Under the pieces are notes generated by a model, which did not search any database, was not told the origin of the DNA, and was given only the letters and a program-made list of their open reading frames with translations. From contig JBCBAP010000006.1 in NCBI GenBank assembly GCA_038532435.1, positions 30,963 through 94,962 of the forward strand: DNA of 64,000 nt. Reading direction: 5' to 3'. Origin of the DNA: JBCBAP01 sp038532435 (lineage in GTDB: Bacteria; Pseudomonadota; Alphaproteobacteria; Rhodobacterales; Rhodobacteraceae). This document shows positions 21,321 through 29,257 of the stretch, in pieces; the first letter of the stretch is position 1; every line of letters begins with the position of its first letter. Made by a program: the position numbers and the translations under genes.

Positions 21321-22077
21321 GTGCGCTCTTCCAGAATGAGGTGGGCAAAAATGCAGGCTTTTGAATCGTATGCGCGTGTTCACTTTTTAGTCATCAGGAA
21401 AATTGTCGATTTATACTTTGACACGCCCTCAGGGAGAGATTCGCCGGCGAAAACCCGCTGACGCAGTGGCGTGCGGAACACAATCTGCCGTTGTAGTGGG
21501 TCTCACACTGCAACCAATTCTACCTAAGGGCGAGCTGCACCCCAGATGCGCACGCATAGCAATTTTGAGGTGTACGGGGGCGCCGTTGGCGGTCAAATCA
21601 CATGGATTGCCGCCCGCAGCTTCACACACTCCGCGCGTGATCGACGAAGCCTCGCACGAACCCCGCTCCACAGCGCGCGGGCGGCCGGGTGGCCTGCGTT
21701 GCAGATGGGTCGGGGATGACATCTGTCGGAACGCACCGATCTCAACCTCACCGGTCAGGATCGATGCGCCGTTTGCAGCAAGGACTGGATGGGCTGGCGC
21801 GCTTGCGCAACGCCGTTCCGCCAAGACCGATGAAGCCGAGCAGCGTGACCGGAAGGGAGCCGGTCAAGGGCACCCGTGAAGCCGATACTCTGGAAATCGA
21901 CCTGGCCATCTATCCCGGTCAAAAACACCATCACGTTCTGCAGGTTGAGCGTTTGAGCCGCTGCTCATCACGCCCCTGAACGGGCGTACTGACACTGACG
22001 ACGCACGGTCAGTCTCACCGAAACACCACAGAAAAATATGGAACGTCTGTTGCTCGTTCACTAGTGATTTGGAGAGT
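21321..22077. other. Non-coding stretch between RTX operon and integrated element
   Basis: No convincing gene is seen. The reading frames present have arginine/proline-rich shadow-like composition and no ribosome sites. The part next to 21320 (about 21340-21430) is AT-rich and is the likely promoter region of the acyltransferase-RTX operon. The right end adjoins the distal attachment repeat of the element. Confidence 0.5.
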
Positions 22078-22094
22078 GTTTGGAGCGGGCGATG
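22078..22094. repeat. Distal attachment site (17-bp direct repeat)
   Basis: This exactly matches 42736-42752, the 3' acceptor-stem end of tRNA-Gly plus CCA and two following bases. Outside the 17 bp the flanks diverge immediately. No tRNA body accompanies this copy, so it is the far junction of the element. Confidence 0.85.
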
Positions 22095-22113
22095 CGAACA
22101 AGGGAGGAAAATC

Positions 22114-22165
22114 TTCCAACAAGTTAGGTTCTCAATTGTTGGAAGTTCCAACAATTTTCCAACAA
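22114..22165. repeat. Four copies of TTCCAACAA near the distal attachment site
   Basis: The 9-mer occurs at 22114-22122, inverted at 22136-22144, and direct at 22146-22154 and 22157-22165. The middle two form a perfect palindrome around one G. Related TTCCAACA and GTCCAACA sequences lie at 42576-42583 and 42619-42626 between integrase and tRNA. Copies at both ends suggest integrase arm-type sites, or operators for the adjacent regulator. Confidence 0.6.
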
Positions 22166-22301
22166 TCTCAGCGACTTGATTGAGATCGTTATGAGCGCTT
22201 CTACCATGTTCAGCCATGATGCACGAGGAAAACAAATAGTCACCGAGGCCAGATGTAAGCTCAGGTCATCCCCTGTTCGGCTTCGTGCTAAACTAGCTGA
22301 T

Positions 22302-23090
22302 ATGACCAACGAGTATTTTCCGCAACGCCGGGCCGTACCTGACTATGCAGCTGCAACTCCTTCGAACGATACAGCTCAAACAAAGGGTTTTCAGCAAAAT
22401 GAAGGTACATCCACCGAGGTACAGCTGAATACAGCTGATGCCCCGGAAGACTTTACGATCTCGGTGGAGCAGGTTCGCGAACATCTTAAGCGCAAGGGCC
22501 TGAGCAAGTCGAAGGACACAGTCCAGCGTTGGTGTCGCACGGGCGAACTCACCTGTCAAAAACAAGGCGTCTTTGGGCGGTACTTCACGACCGAAGCCTC
22601 TCTTCTCGCGTTAGAGCACAAGCTCCTTCCGGACATGATCGCAGAGAGCCGGAGTGCTGTTGCCGCAACTCAGCGTGAGGAGCAGCTGCATGCAGCTTTG
22701 AACGCTCGTACGTACACCGATATGCCGGAGCATGCACCGGCAGATGCAGCTGCGCGCAGCGACGTACAACCATTTTCGCAGCTGCATGCAGCTGAAGCTG
22801 ACGCAAAGCCATCGAGAGGGGATGTCGCTAGGCTCTCAGCTGAAGTAGAAGGCCTGCGTGCACAACTGCAAGATCGCGACAAGCAGATCGACTTTCTCAA
22901 AGAGGAAGTTCGCCATGGCCGAGACCAGAGGGGAGACGTCGTCCAGATCTCCAACCGTATGCTGGAGGCGCTCGAAACCATGGCAATCGGAGGGCGGTTA
23001 AAACGACCCCAAGACCCTACTGACAATCCTCAGCAATCCCCGGATCCAGTGCCTGCGGTCTATCGGGAACATCCAAACGATAGGGTATAA
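22302..23090 (+). CDS. DNA-binding coiled-coil protein, first gene of the element's replication region
   Basis: I do not recognise a named family. From the ATG at 22302 the protein has 262 residues. A helix-turn-helix segment of MerR/excisionase type (VEQVREHLKRKGLSKSKDTV, then W-C-R-T-G-E-L) is followed by a segment rich in Ala/Gln/His and a coiled coil (AEVEGLRAQLQDRDKQIDFL). This arrangement occurs in plasmid replication or partition accessory proteins that bind DNA and oligomerise. An upstream TTG at 22176 or ATG at 22191 would extend it, but neither has a clear ribosome site. It lies 12 bp before a winged-helix gene on the same strand, and both precede a putative iteron origin. A replication or copy-control role is inferred from position. 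Confidence 0.65.
   Translation: MTNEYFPQRRAVPDYAAATPSNDTAQTKGFQQNEGTSTEVQLNTADAPEDFTISVEQVREHLKRKGLSKSKDTVQRWCRTGELTCQKQGVFGRYFTTEASLLALEHKLLPDMIAESRSAVAATQREEQLHAALNARTYTDMPEHAPADAAARSDVQPFSQLHAAEADAKPSRGDVARLSAEVEGLRAQLQDRDKQIDFLKEEVRHGRDQRGDVVQISNRMLEALETMAIGGRLKRPQDPTDNPQQSPDPVPAVYREHPNDRV
22683..22794. repeat. Repeated palindrome CAGCTGCATGCAGCT inside the coding region
   Basis: The perfect palindrome occurs at 22683-22697 and again (CAGCTGCATGCAGCTG) at 22779-22794. More CAGCTG and ACAGCTGA words lie at 22350-22440 in the same gene. They encode Gln-Leu-His-Ala-Ala, so coding constraint alone could explain them, but identical 15-bp palindromes suggest protein-binding sites within the gene. 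Confidence 0.55.
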
Positions 23091-23101
23091 TTCGAAGACG
23101 T

Positions 23102-23443
23102 ATGCAACACCTCGGAAACCTTATCGATAAGAGCAAATTCAGACGCCGACCTCGCTACACGATGATCCTGCACAACGTGCGGGAGAAGCTCGAGATATCG
23201 ATCAACACTTACATCGTAGTGGACAGCATTCATAAGCTCTCGAGCAGCAATCCAAACTTCCCGTACTGCGTTATGTCAAAATCCGAGATGGGCGAGTTTC
23301 TTGGGATTACAGCACGGACGGTCTTTCGCTGCCTCAACGAAGCCGAGAAAAATGGTTTGATTGAGCGGCACGAAGGTGGACTGCGCGCCTCTGAAAAATG
23401 GATCAAGACAGTCGAAATCTTCGATATCAAGTCCGACCGCTAG
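23102..23443 (+). CDS. Winged-helix DNA-binding protein, putative replication regulator
   Basis: This 113-residue basic protein contains a winged-helix fold: MSKSEMGEFLGITARTVFRC is a clear helix-turn-helix, followed by LNEAEKNGLIER, the wing-preceding helix seen in replication initiators and MarR/GntR-like regulators. The N-terminus (KFRRRPRYTMILHNVREKLEISI) resembles the short conserved region before the wHTH in small plasmid replication proteins. It starts 12 bp after the preceding gene, and its stop is followed directly by direct repeats resembling iterons, which it may bind. Initiator or repressor cannot be separated by reading alone. Confidence 0.65.
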   Translation: MQHLGNLIDKSKFRRRPRYTMILHNVREKLEISINTYIVVDSIHKLSSSNPNFPYCVMSKSEMGEFLGITARTVFRCLNEAEKNGLIERHEGGLRASEKWIKTVEIFDIKSDR

Positions 23444-23444
23444 T

Positions 23445-23700
23445 GCGGTCGTGTCATACACGCTGACAATTTGTCATACCGGGTGAATTCAACTTTTTCT
23501 GTGCGGCTTATCAACGACCGCACCCATGACAAAACGTCACAAAATCTATGACACTTTGACACACCGAACACGCCATTGTGTCAGCGCATCTATGACAGTC
23601 TGTCAGCCCTCTATATTTATATGATATTAGAATGAAATTTGTAGATACTGAAAATCTAGCAAAGACCTTTTCAATCGATTTACACCGGCAAGACAGGATC
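23445..23700. other. Putative iteron-type replication origin
   Basis: Direct repeats cluster after the winged-helix gene. TGTCATAC occurs at 23452-23459 and 23472-23479, exactly 20 bp apart. ATCTATGACA occurs at 23544-23553 and 23588-23597, 44 bp apart. About ten TGACA/TGTCA cores lie within 160 bp. Spacing near whole helical turns suits cooperative protein binding. An AT-rich tract (about 23605-23690) follows and could be the unwinding element. Nearby genes for a winged-helix protein and a primase support an origin; an operator array is the alternative. Confidence 0.55.
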
Positions 23701-23829
23701 AATTGACCACCTTGGAAAAAGTAACCCGCCTTCATTCAAATGAAGGGAAGTCTTGACACGTACCCAAACTTATTGCGCCACCCGCAGTCACGAGCGGCGC
23801 GTGGAAGCACGTTGCAAACCAACGATAAA

Positions 23830-24032
23830 GGTTCCGCATACCGTCCGGGCTAGCGCCCGACTTCCCAGCGTGTTTTTCCAAAGGTCAAACAACGGCGTGT
23901 CGCTTCTCAAAGACAAGCGTCAGCCCACCCTGGGAAGTCGGGCGCTACCGCGCCGACCCGGCCATACAAAATCCCCCCATCCCAAATGGGGAAGGGGGGA
24001 TTGGCCGGGTCTCCCGACGGTATGCGGGAACC
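23830..24032. repeat. Nested inverted repeats predicted to fold into a three-stem cloverleaf
   Basis: An outer stem pairs 23830-23849 with 24013-24032 (12-bp uninterrupted core CCGCATACCGTC plus flanks with single-base bulges). Inside it are two further stems. One pairs 23851-23868 with 23930-23947, 18 bp and perfect, around a 61-nt loop. The other pairs 23955-23964 with 24002-24011 (10 bp) and inside it 23970-23978 with 23994-24002. The structure ends 13 bp before the 3' end of the primase gene and lies downstream of the putative origin. It could be a single-strand origin, a priming site, a transfer origin or, partly, a terminator. Confidence 0.8.
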
Positions 24033-24045
24033 GGTTCGGTGCCCG

Positions 24046-25080
24046 TTAGAAGAACAGTTCGCTGAGCATCCCGCGCAGGTCGTCTTCCCTGGCAGAGCCC
24101 GGATCGTCGCCAACGGGCAACGCTCCGGCGCGCACGAAAGCCACGTTACTCAGGGTCACCACCGCGTCCGGCACTGCGGACTGCCCTTCCTCGTCCCCAT
24201 CGAACAGCACAACAACACGCTTGACCCCCAGCCGGGCGAGCAGCGTCGCTTGGCCCGTTGATACAGCGGTGCCCATACAGGCCACCGCTGGAGTGCCGAG
24301 ACCGTGCAGCCGGATCGCGTCAAAGAACCCCTCGACTAACACGACCGTCCCGGCTCCTCGCACCCGGTGCGCGTTGAAGAGCACCCGCTGCTTCTCGAAC
24401 CCCTTCGGAAGGAGCCACTTGCGCTCGTGCGGATCAGCGCCGAGGTATCGCCCAGCATAGGCGATGAGCGCACCGTCTTCATCGTGGATCGGCACGCACA
24501 GCCGCCCCGCCATCATGCTGCGGCTCTTGGGATCACAGACCCCAAGGCCAAAGGTGAGGGCAAGACCGGCTGGCACCCGCTCAGAGACAGCCTCATGCGC
24601 TTCATCAACGGGCAACGTGAATTTGAGGGGTGGATTGGGCTGAGATGGGCTCTCAGAAGCCACAGGATCCGCGCTACGCGCTTTTGCGACCGTACGTGCA
24701 GATTTCCTCGTTGTTGGCTTTTTCGCCCCGCTACGGCGCTCCTGTGGCCTCTTGGGTTTTGCGGTGCGGCTGGGGGCGAGACCGCAGCCAGAAACCTCTG
24801 CGACCAGCTCGGCCCCGGCGCGCAAGTCCGCCTCCAACATCCGAGCGGCAAAGTCGATGATCGATCCACTCTCACGACAGCCAAAGCAATGCCAAGTGTT
24901 GGCCTTGGCTTCACTGGTTGCCTCAAGCGTGATCGAGAACGAAGGGTTCGTATCGTCGTGGAAGGGACAGCAGAGCCGCAGCTGTGCGCCTCGTTTGTCG
25001 TAGTCGAGGCCAAAGTGGCCCAAGAGTGCTTCAAAGTCGCCATGCGTGTTCACATGGTCAAACTTGATCAGTTTACCCAT
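24046..25080 (-). CDS. CHC2 zinc-finger/Toprim DNA primase-like protein
   Basis: This 344-residue protein has the DnaG-type zinc ribbon at the N-terminus (CPFH near residue 38, then CFGC near residue 65) and a Toprim catalytic domain in the C-terminal half (VVLVEGFFDAIRL with the conserved Glu, and VVVLFDGDEEG with the DxD pair). A basic Ser/Lys/Arg-rich linker at about residues 105-150 joins them. It lacks the helicase-binding C-terminal domain of chromosomal DnaG, as expected for plasmid- or phage-borne primases. It would lay RNA primers for the element's replication. It is transcribed towards the putative origin, with the cloverleaf structure immediately downstream of its stop. The start is the ATG at 25080. 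Confidence 0.9.
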   Translation of the reverse strand: MGKLIKFDHVNTHGDFEALLGHFGLDYDKRGAQLRLCCPFHDDTNPSFSITLEATSEAKANTWHCFGCRESGSIIDFAARMLEADLRAGAELVAEVSGCGLAPSRTAKPKRPQERRSGAKKPTTRKSARTVAKARSADPVASESPSQPNPPLKFTLPVDEAHEAVSERVPAGLALTFGLGVCDPKSRSMMAGRLCVPIHDEDGALIAYAGRYLGADPHERKWLLPKGFEKQRVLFNAHRVRGAGTVVLVEGFFDAIRLHGLGTPAVACMGTAVSTGQATLLARLGVKRVVVLFDGDEEGQSAVPDAVVTLSNVAFVRAGALPVGDDPGSAREDDLRGMLSELFF

Positions 25081-25187
25081 CAGATCCTCCGAGAGTTGGG
25101 AAAGGTCGTCCGGAAGAGAAGTTTACGGGTGAGGGGAGAGTGCGGGAGCTGACAGGGGGAAAAATTTATGTTATATTTCTGTATCTT

Positions 25188-25412
25188 ATGACAACAACAA
25201 CCCTCGACATCTACAACCTCCTGGTCAATGCAGGCATCGCGGAAGACAAGGCGCAGCCCCTCGCGAAGGAGATCTTGAGCCGGTCAGAGGCCAAGGAGAT
25301 ACTGGCCACAAAGGCTGATCTCGTCAGAACCGAGAACCGACTAATCATTTGGATGGTCGGATTGCAGGTCGCGAGCCTGGGACTGCTCTTCGCGTCTGGT
25401 GTTCTCGGCTAA
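25188..25412 (+). CDS. Short coiled-coil protein with C-terminal membrane helix (DUF1640-like)
   Basis: From the ATG at 25188 this encodes 74 residues. The pattern is an N-terminal segment (DIYNLLVNAGIAEDKAQPLA), a charged helical stretch with SRSEAKEILATKADLVRTE, and one hydrophobic helix at the end (IWMVGLQVASLGLLFASGVL). This is the layout of bacterial DUF1640/CCDC90-like proteins, whose role is unclear. A GTG at 25140 would add 16 residues. No strong ribosome site marks either start. The family assignment is by layout only. Confidence 0.55.
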   Translation: MTTTTLDIYNLLVNAGIAEDKAQPLAKEILSRSEAKEILATKADLVRTENRLIIWMVGLQVASLGLLFASGVLG

Positions 25413-25438
25413 GGCAAACCGTCGCCCTGCTAACGCAT

Positions 25439-25705
25439 ATGATTGCTCCAACACCCAAGCTTCCTCCCCTGGCAATCGAGAAGATTTTCGTGATTGGCGT
25501 CGGTATGTGGAAGTACGAATACACAAGCGTCGAGGATGCCGCTGCCGCCGTCCATGACATCGACCGCAGAGTGCGCGAAGAGGGAGTGAGGCTTGATTAC
25601 ATTGAGGTTCTGGTGGAGTTTGCCGGTGGTGAGAGTGAGCGTTGCGCTTTCAAAGAAAAAGAGCGGGTCTTCAGTTGGCTTAGGCGGTTTGAACAGGTGC
25701 TCTAG
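25439..25705 (+). CDS. Small acidic protein of unknown function
   Basis: The frame from the ATG at 25439 encodes 88 residues. An internal ATG at 25505 would give 66 residues starting MWKYEYTSVEDAAAAVHDID. The C-terminal part (VRLDYIEVLVEFAGGESERC) has alternating hydrophobic residues suggesting a small alpha-beta fold. I recognise no family. It follows the coiled-coil gene by 26 bp and precedes a gap of about 280 bp with a TATACT-like -10 sequence near 25733, which may be the promoter of the next ATPase gene. Confidence 0.45.
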   Translation: MIAPTPKLPPLAIEKIFVIGVGMWKYEYTSVEDAAAAVHDIDRRVREEGVRLDYIEVLVEFAGGESERCAFKEKERVFSWLRRFEQVL

Positions 25706-25983
25706 CGATCATCTTTTCATCACCCACAGATGCTATACTCCTCGCGTCGTACCTTCGCACCACTAGCTTGCACCGCACCTCAGTCGCGATCGGGATACGT
25801 ACAACGGGCGCAAGGGAAGCAGTAGCCGGGAGCCAAAACACGCCCGACGACCCTCCCCGCGCCTTTCCGTATGAGCGCAGCGGGGTGGTGGAGGTCGGAG
25901 ACGAGCCACGGTGGCGCGCCCCTCAGCCCAGGGCGTTCTCATTCGGGTGGGCTGGTGGTGCGAGCGCGTGAGCGTTTTTTCCT

Positions 25984-27429
25984 ATGCACCAACTCGGTAC
26001 CCTTAAAGCCAACCATCAGCCACTCACCATCCCTTTAGAGCAGCGCTTTCAGAGCGTGTACGCGATAGGGCAGACCGGCACGGGCAAAAGCACATTCTTG
26101 AAACATGGCTTCCTCCAGGACGTCTACAGCGGCTTTGGGGCCTGCTACTTCGACTTTCACGGGCAGGACGCCCGCTGGCTCCTCGACCGCATCCCACGCA
26201 ATCGGCTCGATGATGTCATCTACGTAAACCCGCTCGACCCAACCGCCGTCATTGGCTTCAACCCCTTTGACGGAGTGCGAGAGGGCCAGGACGAGCAGGC
26301 TACCGCTGCGATCGTGGCAAGCCTCAAACACATTTTCGCGGACAGTTGGGGCGGGCGGATGGACGATATCCTAACGAACGCCGTCCGGCCCCTTTTCCAC
26401 CTCCCATATGAGCGGAAAACGACGCTGCTCGCTGCCATCCGCATGCTTAATGATCCAACCTATCGCGTGTGGGTTTTGAAGCACTGCCGCGAGCGGGCCG
26501 TGACCGACTTCTGGGAGCGTGAGTTCGCGAATTGGACGAAGAGCGACCAAAATGCCAACGTGAATTCAACGCTCAACAAGATACGCCGATTTGAGGCGGT
26601 GCCGCTGCTGCGCCGGACGTTTGGCCAGGTGCGCTCCCGCATCAACCTGCGTCACGCCGTCGAGGCGGGCAAGCTGATCATCTTCGACTTCAACAAGCCT
26701 CAGATGGGAGAGGTGAACGCGAGTGTGATGGGTGCGCTCTTCCTCTCGCGACTGATCCACGAGGCGATGACCCGCCCGCAACCAACCATTGACGGCGAGG
26801 TGTTCACGGGCGCGCTGAAACCTTTCTTTTTCCATATCGACGAGTTTCACTCGGTGATGTCCTCCGCCACCACAATCGCCTTTTCGGAGGGCCGCAAATT
26901 CCGCATGGGCATCAGCGCCGTCCATCAGTTCACCCGGCAACTCACCGCGACGACGCCGGGCCGTCAGGTCTTCGACGCGGTAGTTGGCAACGTTGGCACA
27001 AAGATCGTGTTTCGGATCGGCGGTAATGACGCGGACGAGCTCTTTCGTGCGCTTGAAGTGGCCGAGCCCAAACACCTAACCGAGCTGCCCGACTACAACT
27101 TCATTGCCTACCTCAAGCAGGGCCGAGCTATGAAGCGCATGCGCGCAACCACAGTGTTGCCGGACGCACCCCGCCACGGCTACGGCGCGTCCATTATCCG
27201 ACGGATGAAGGCGGACGTAGGGACACCGATCACTGAGATCGACACTGCCTACGAAACCTTGGCTGACCGTCGCTTTGTTGGCATCGTCAAGGCAGGGAAG
27301 CGCACCGAGCCAAAGCAACCCGCCACCAGACCAAGACAACAACGCAAGCCTGGAAAGGGTCAACCACACCAGTTCCGCCCCCTCGGAGCAGTCATGCTGG
27401 ATCGGTTTTGCGCCGATCCGGAAAGCTGA
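25984..27429 (+). CDS. TraG/VirD4/HerA-like P-loop ATPase (first copy)
   Basis: This 481-residue ATPase has Walker A GQTGTGKST at residues 29-37 and a Walker B-like FFFHIDEFHS near residue 285. Between them lies the aspartate-rich region seen in conjugative coupling and HerA/FtsK-type DNA pumps (ACYFDFHGQDARWLLDRIP). A segment near residue 310 (KFRMGISAVHQFTRQL) matches the sensor region of coupling proteins. There is no N-terminal membrane segment, so it is soluble, unlike canonical VirD4. The family moves DNA or protein-DNA complexes through hexameric rings. It is followed by a replication-relaxation-like gene, a pairing repeated at 29583-33016. No secretion pore is encoded nearby, so the substrate and route are unknown. 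Confidence 0.8.
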   Translation: MHQLGTLKANHQPLTIPLEQRFQSVYAIGQTGTGKSTFLKHGFLQDVYSGFGACYFDFHGQDARWLLDRIPRNRLDDVIYVNPLDPTAVIGFNPFDGVREGQDEQATAAIVASLKHIFADSWGGRMDDILTNAVRPLFHLPYERKTTLLAAIRMLNDPTYRVWVLKHCRERAVTDFWEREFANWTKSDQNANVNSTLNKIRRFEAVPLLRRTFGQVRSRINLRHAVEAGKLIIFDFNKPQMGEVNASVMGALFLSRLIHEAMTRPQPTIDGEVFTGALKPFFFHIDEFHSVMSSATTIAFSEGRKFRMGISAVHQFTRQLTATTPGRQVFDAVVGNVGTKIVFRIGGNDADELFRALEVAEPKHLTELPDYNFIAYLKQGRAMKRMRATTVLPDAPRHGYGASIIRRMKADVGTPITEIDTAYETLADRRFVGIVKAGKRTEPKQPATRPRQQRKPGKGQPHQFRPLGAVMLDRFCADPES

Positions 27430-27460
27430 CGCACTACCGCAAAAATGGTACGATATCGCT

Positions 27461-27571
27461 ATGACTGGAAAGCTAATTGGAGCGCTGCTGACCCTGGGCA
27501 CACTGCCCCCGGAGCAGCAAGATGAGGTGGCGGACGTACTTCTGTGTCACGCATTGCCCACGATTGAGTAG
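27461..27571 (+). CDS. Possible 36-residue small protein
   Basis: A short frame starts at ATG 27461, 31 bp after the ATPase stop, and encodes MTGKLIGALLTLGTLPPEQQ followed by a short acidic helix. It fills the gap before the replication-relaxation-like gene on the same strand. No clear ribosome site is seen, and the frame is open upstream without an obvious start, so it may be chance. Confidence 0.3.
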   Translation: MTGKLIGALLTLGTLPPEQQDEVADVLLCHALPTIE

Positions 27572-27610
27572 CGGTGGGGAAGAGACCGCGCGCTGCGGTA
27601 CAATGAACGT

Positions 27611-28519
27611 GTGCCCACGACCGCTATCAATCCAAGCGCGCCACCAAAGCCCGGCCTGTTCAGGCCAGACATGGCTGATCGCGTGCTTTTGTCTTGCCAC
27701 CTGCTCGGCAAAGTAACGGCAGAACAGCTTTACCGCGTCCATCGAGAGGAGATTTCGACCGACCGGCAGATGCGTGCGCTCTTGCTCAGGCTCTCGACCG
27801 GTGAAGACCGTCTGCTCCAACGCATCAAACCAACCGATATCGAGCAACCGATCCGGTCTCTCCCTTACGTATACCTCGACACCTGGGCCTCTCGCAGGCG
27901 CATTGAGCAGGTGTTTGGCGTTCCGTTTCGTCGCCCGCCCGAGCCACCGTCCCGTGACTGGCGTTTCCTCGAGCATGACGCCACTCTGTCCGACGACATC
28001 ATCTCGTTTGAGCTCACCGCCTGCGCGCTCAACCTGCCCTTTGGGCACCAGACCCACTTCGACGCTGAGGGCGCGCCGCTCTTTCCCAAAGTGATGGTGA
28101 CCGACGGTCAGCACACGCACACGCTCCGTCCCCGTCCGGACAAGACGCTGATTGTCGGCGGCTACCATCTCGTTCACGAACACGACCAAGGGGAAGAGCA
28201 GGTGAGCCTAGGTCACATCATTCGGGACAACACAATTGCCCGAAAGGCCCTCGTCTATGAGGCCGTGGAAGCGAGCGGCAAACTAGACCAGCTCGGGTGG
28301 GGGCCACGCCTTTACACCTTTATCGTGAACGGAAAGAAGCGCACCCGAGCTTCATCCCGCAAGCGCATCCAAACCATGATAGAGACCTTACCGCGGGAGG
28401 TGAACCCTGCCCGCTTCTATTTCATTGATCGCCAAACGCATCAGGCAGCAGGAGACGACGTATCTGCCGTATCGTGGCTGCGGGGTGATAATCGCGCCAT
28501 GCAACTACCAGTCTGGTGA
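27611..28519 (+). CDS. Replication-relaxation family-like protein (first copy)
   Basis: From GTG 27611 this is a 302-residue protein. An N-terminal winged-helix region (LLSCHLLGKVTAEQLYRVHR) is followed by a central nuclease-like segment with FLEHDATLSDDIISFEL and LRPRPDKTLIVGG...HLVHEHDQGEE. This is the order of motifs in replication-relaxation proteins (PF13814), known from mobile plasmids and conjugative elements, where they are thought to act at transfer or replication origins. The end is basic (KKRTRASSRKRIQ). A TACAAT -10-like sequence at 27599 lies so close to the GTG that the message may be nearly leaderless; ATG 27671 is an alternative start. It forms a pair with the ATPase upstream. 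Confidence 0.6.
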   Translation: MPTTAINPSAPPKPGLFRPDMADRVLLSCHLLGKVTAEQLYRVHREEISTDRQMRALLLRLSTGEDRLLQRIKPTDIEQPIRSLPYVYLDTWASRRRIEQVFGVPFRRPPEPPSRDWRFLEHDATLSDDIISFELTACALNLPFGHQTHFDAEGAPLFPKVMVTDGQHTHTLRPRPDKTLIVGGYHLVHEHDQGEEQVSLGHIIRDNTIARKALVYEAVEASGKLDQLGWGPRLYTFIVNGKKRTRASSRKRIQTMIETLPREVNPARFYFIDRQTHQAAGDDVSAVSWLRGDNRAMQLPVW

Positions 28520-28526
28520 AAGAGAC

Positions 28527-28907
28527 CTAGCTGTAGTCGATTTGTATTTCTTCGGCCTCAAGAACTTCAACAATTGCTTCACGAAGTACTTTAAGCTTTC
28601 CATTCAAGGTAGTTCTAGTGCCAACCTGGGCAACTCTGCGCTCGAAATCATCATCCGAACTGTAGGTAATTGTTGTTGTATCAGGGTTTGGTAGTTTACT
28701 GTATTTAGTATTGAGGCGTAGAGCCTTACGCTGGTGACGCTGAATTACTCCTCTTGCCTCAACGAGATCGAGCCCATTCACTAGCAACGCTTTGAACACG
28801 TCCGCGGCCTCTTGACTAGGGGACCTTTCATGCACAGAAATTCCGTGCTCTAAGAAGAGCCTACCGATCGGATTTACGAAACCTATCTGCGCCATGCCTA
28901 CCGCCAC
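28527..28907 (-). CDS. Hypothetical protein convergent with the replication-relaxation gene
   Basis: This 126-residue protein matches no family I know. It has predicted helices (SQEAADVFKALLVNGLDLVE) and an acidic C-terminal helix (VLREAIVEVLEAEEIQIDYS). It is separated from the convergent gene by only 7 bp, and its composition is similar to other element genes. Alternative starts within the first 30 bases exist (MAQIGF). Confidence 0.5.
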   Translation of the reverse strand: MAVGMAQIGFVNPIGRLFLEHGISVHERSPSQEAADVFKALLVNGLDLVEARGVIQRHQRKALRLNTKYSKLPNPDTTTITYSSDDDFERRVAQVGTRTTLNGKLKVLREAIVEVLEAEEIQIDYS

Positions 28908-29090
28908 AATACTGTCACAGAGCCCTTAGCATACGGACAAGTTTTCGCAAGTTCCAAATTGCAGAAATACGGAAATTTTAGATTTCAGGGAAGTGGGGTT
29001 CGCAAAATTTCGATTACTGGAGATGCGGTATCACCAGAAACTCGAGTTGCGCAATTTCCGAAGTGTGGTATTTTGAGAATTGAAGAGGGC

Positions 29091-29116
29091 GGGAGAGGTG
29101 CGCTACCACCCCTCCC
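29091..29116 (-). terminator. Hairpin downstream of the small membrane protein
   Basis: A 10-bp stem with one mismatch/wobble (GGGAGAGGTG with CACCCCTCCC) and a 6-nt loop lies 10 bp beyond the stop of the small gene at 29126. No T-run follows, so termination would be weak or factor-assisted. Confidence 0.4.
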
Positions 29117-29125
29117 GGATGATCT

Positions 29126-29257
29126 TCACTCTTTGTCGTCTACATTGCGGCCCTTGCTCGCCAGAGCGAGGGCCTCTCTTATATGCATCACCGCTTGATC
29201 AGCCGTGTATGCTGCGACTAGAGCGAAGATCACCGCCAACCCGATAGCCTTCAACAT
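29126..29257 (-). CDS. 43-residue single-pass membrane protein
   Basis: An ATG at 29257 preceded by GAGGAGG at a good spacing opens a 43-residue frame. The first half is hydrophobic (LKAIGLAVIFALVAAYT), consistent with one membrane helix, and the rest is a charged tail. I recognise no family. The strong ribosome site in an otherwise empty gap and the hairpin after the stop support a real gene. Confidence 0.6.
   Translation of the reverse strand: MLKAIGLAVIFALVAAYTADQAVMHIREALALASKGRNVDDKE

Noticed and set aside
23753..24049. 98-codon plus-strand frame across the nested inverted repeats
   Set aside because: The encoded residues simply reflect the repeat arms and G/C runs; there is no start signal.
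25768..25971. 67-codon frame upstream of the first TraG-like ATPase
   Set aside because: Arginine/proline/glycine-rich, no ribosome site and no motif; the region more likely holds the promoter of the ATPase gene.
29091..29116. Strong intrinsic terminator
   Set aside because: The stem is good but no T-run follows on either strand, so it is listed only as a weak candidate.
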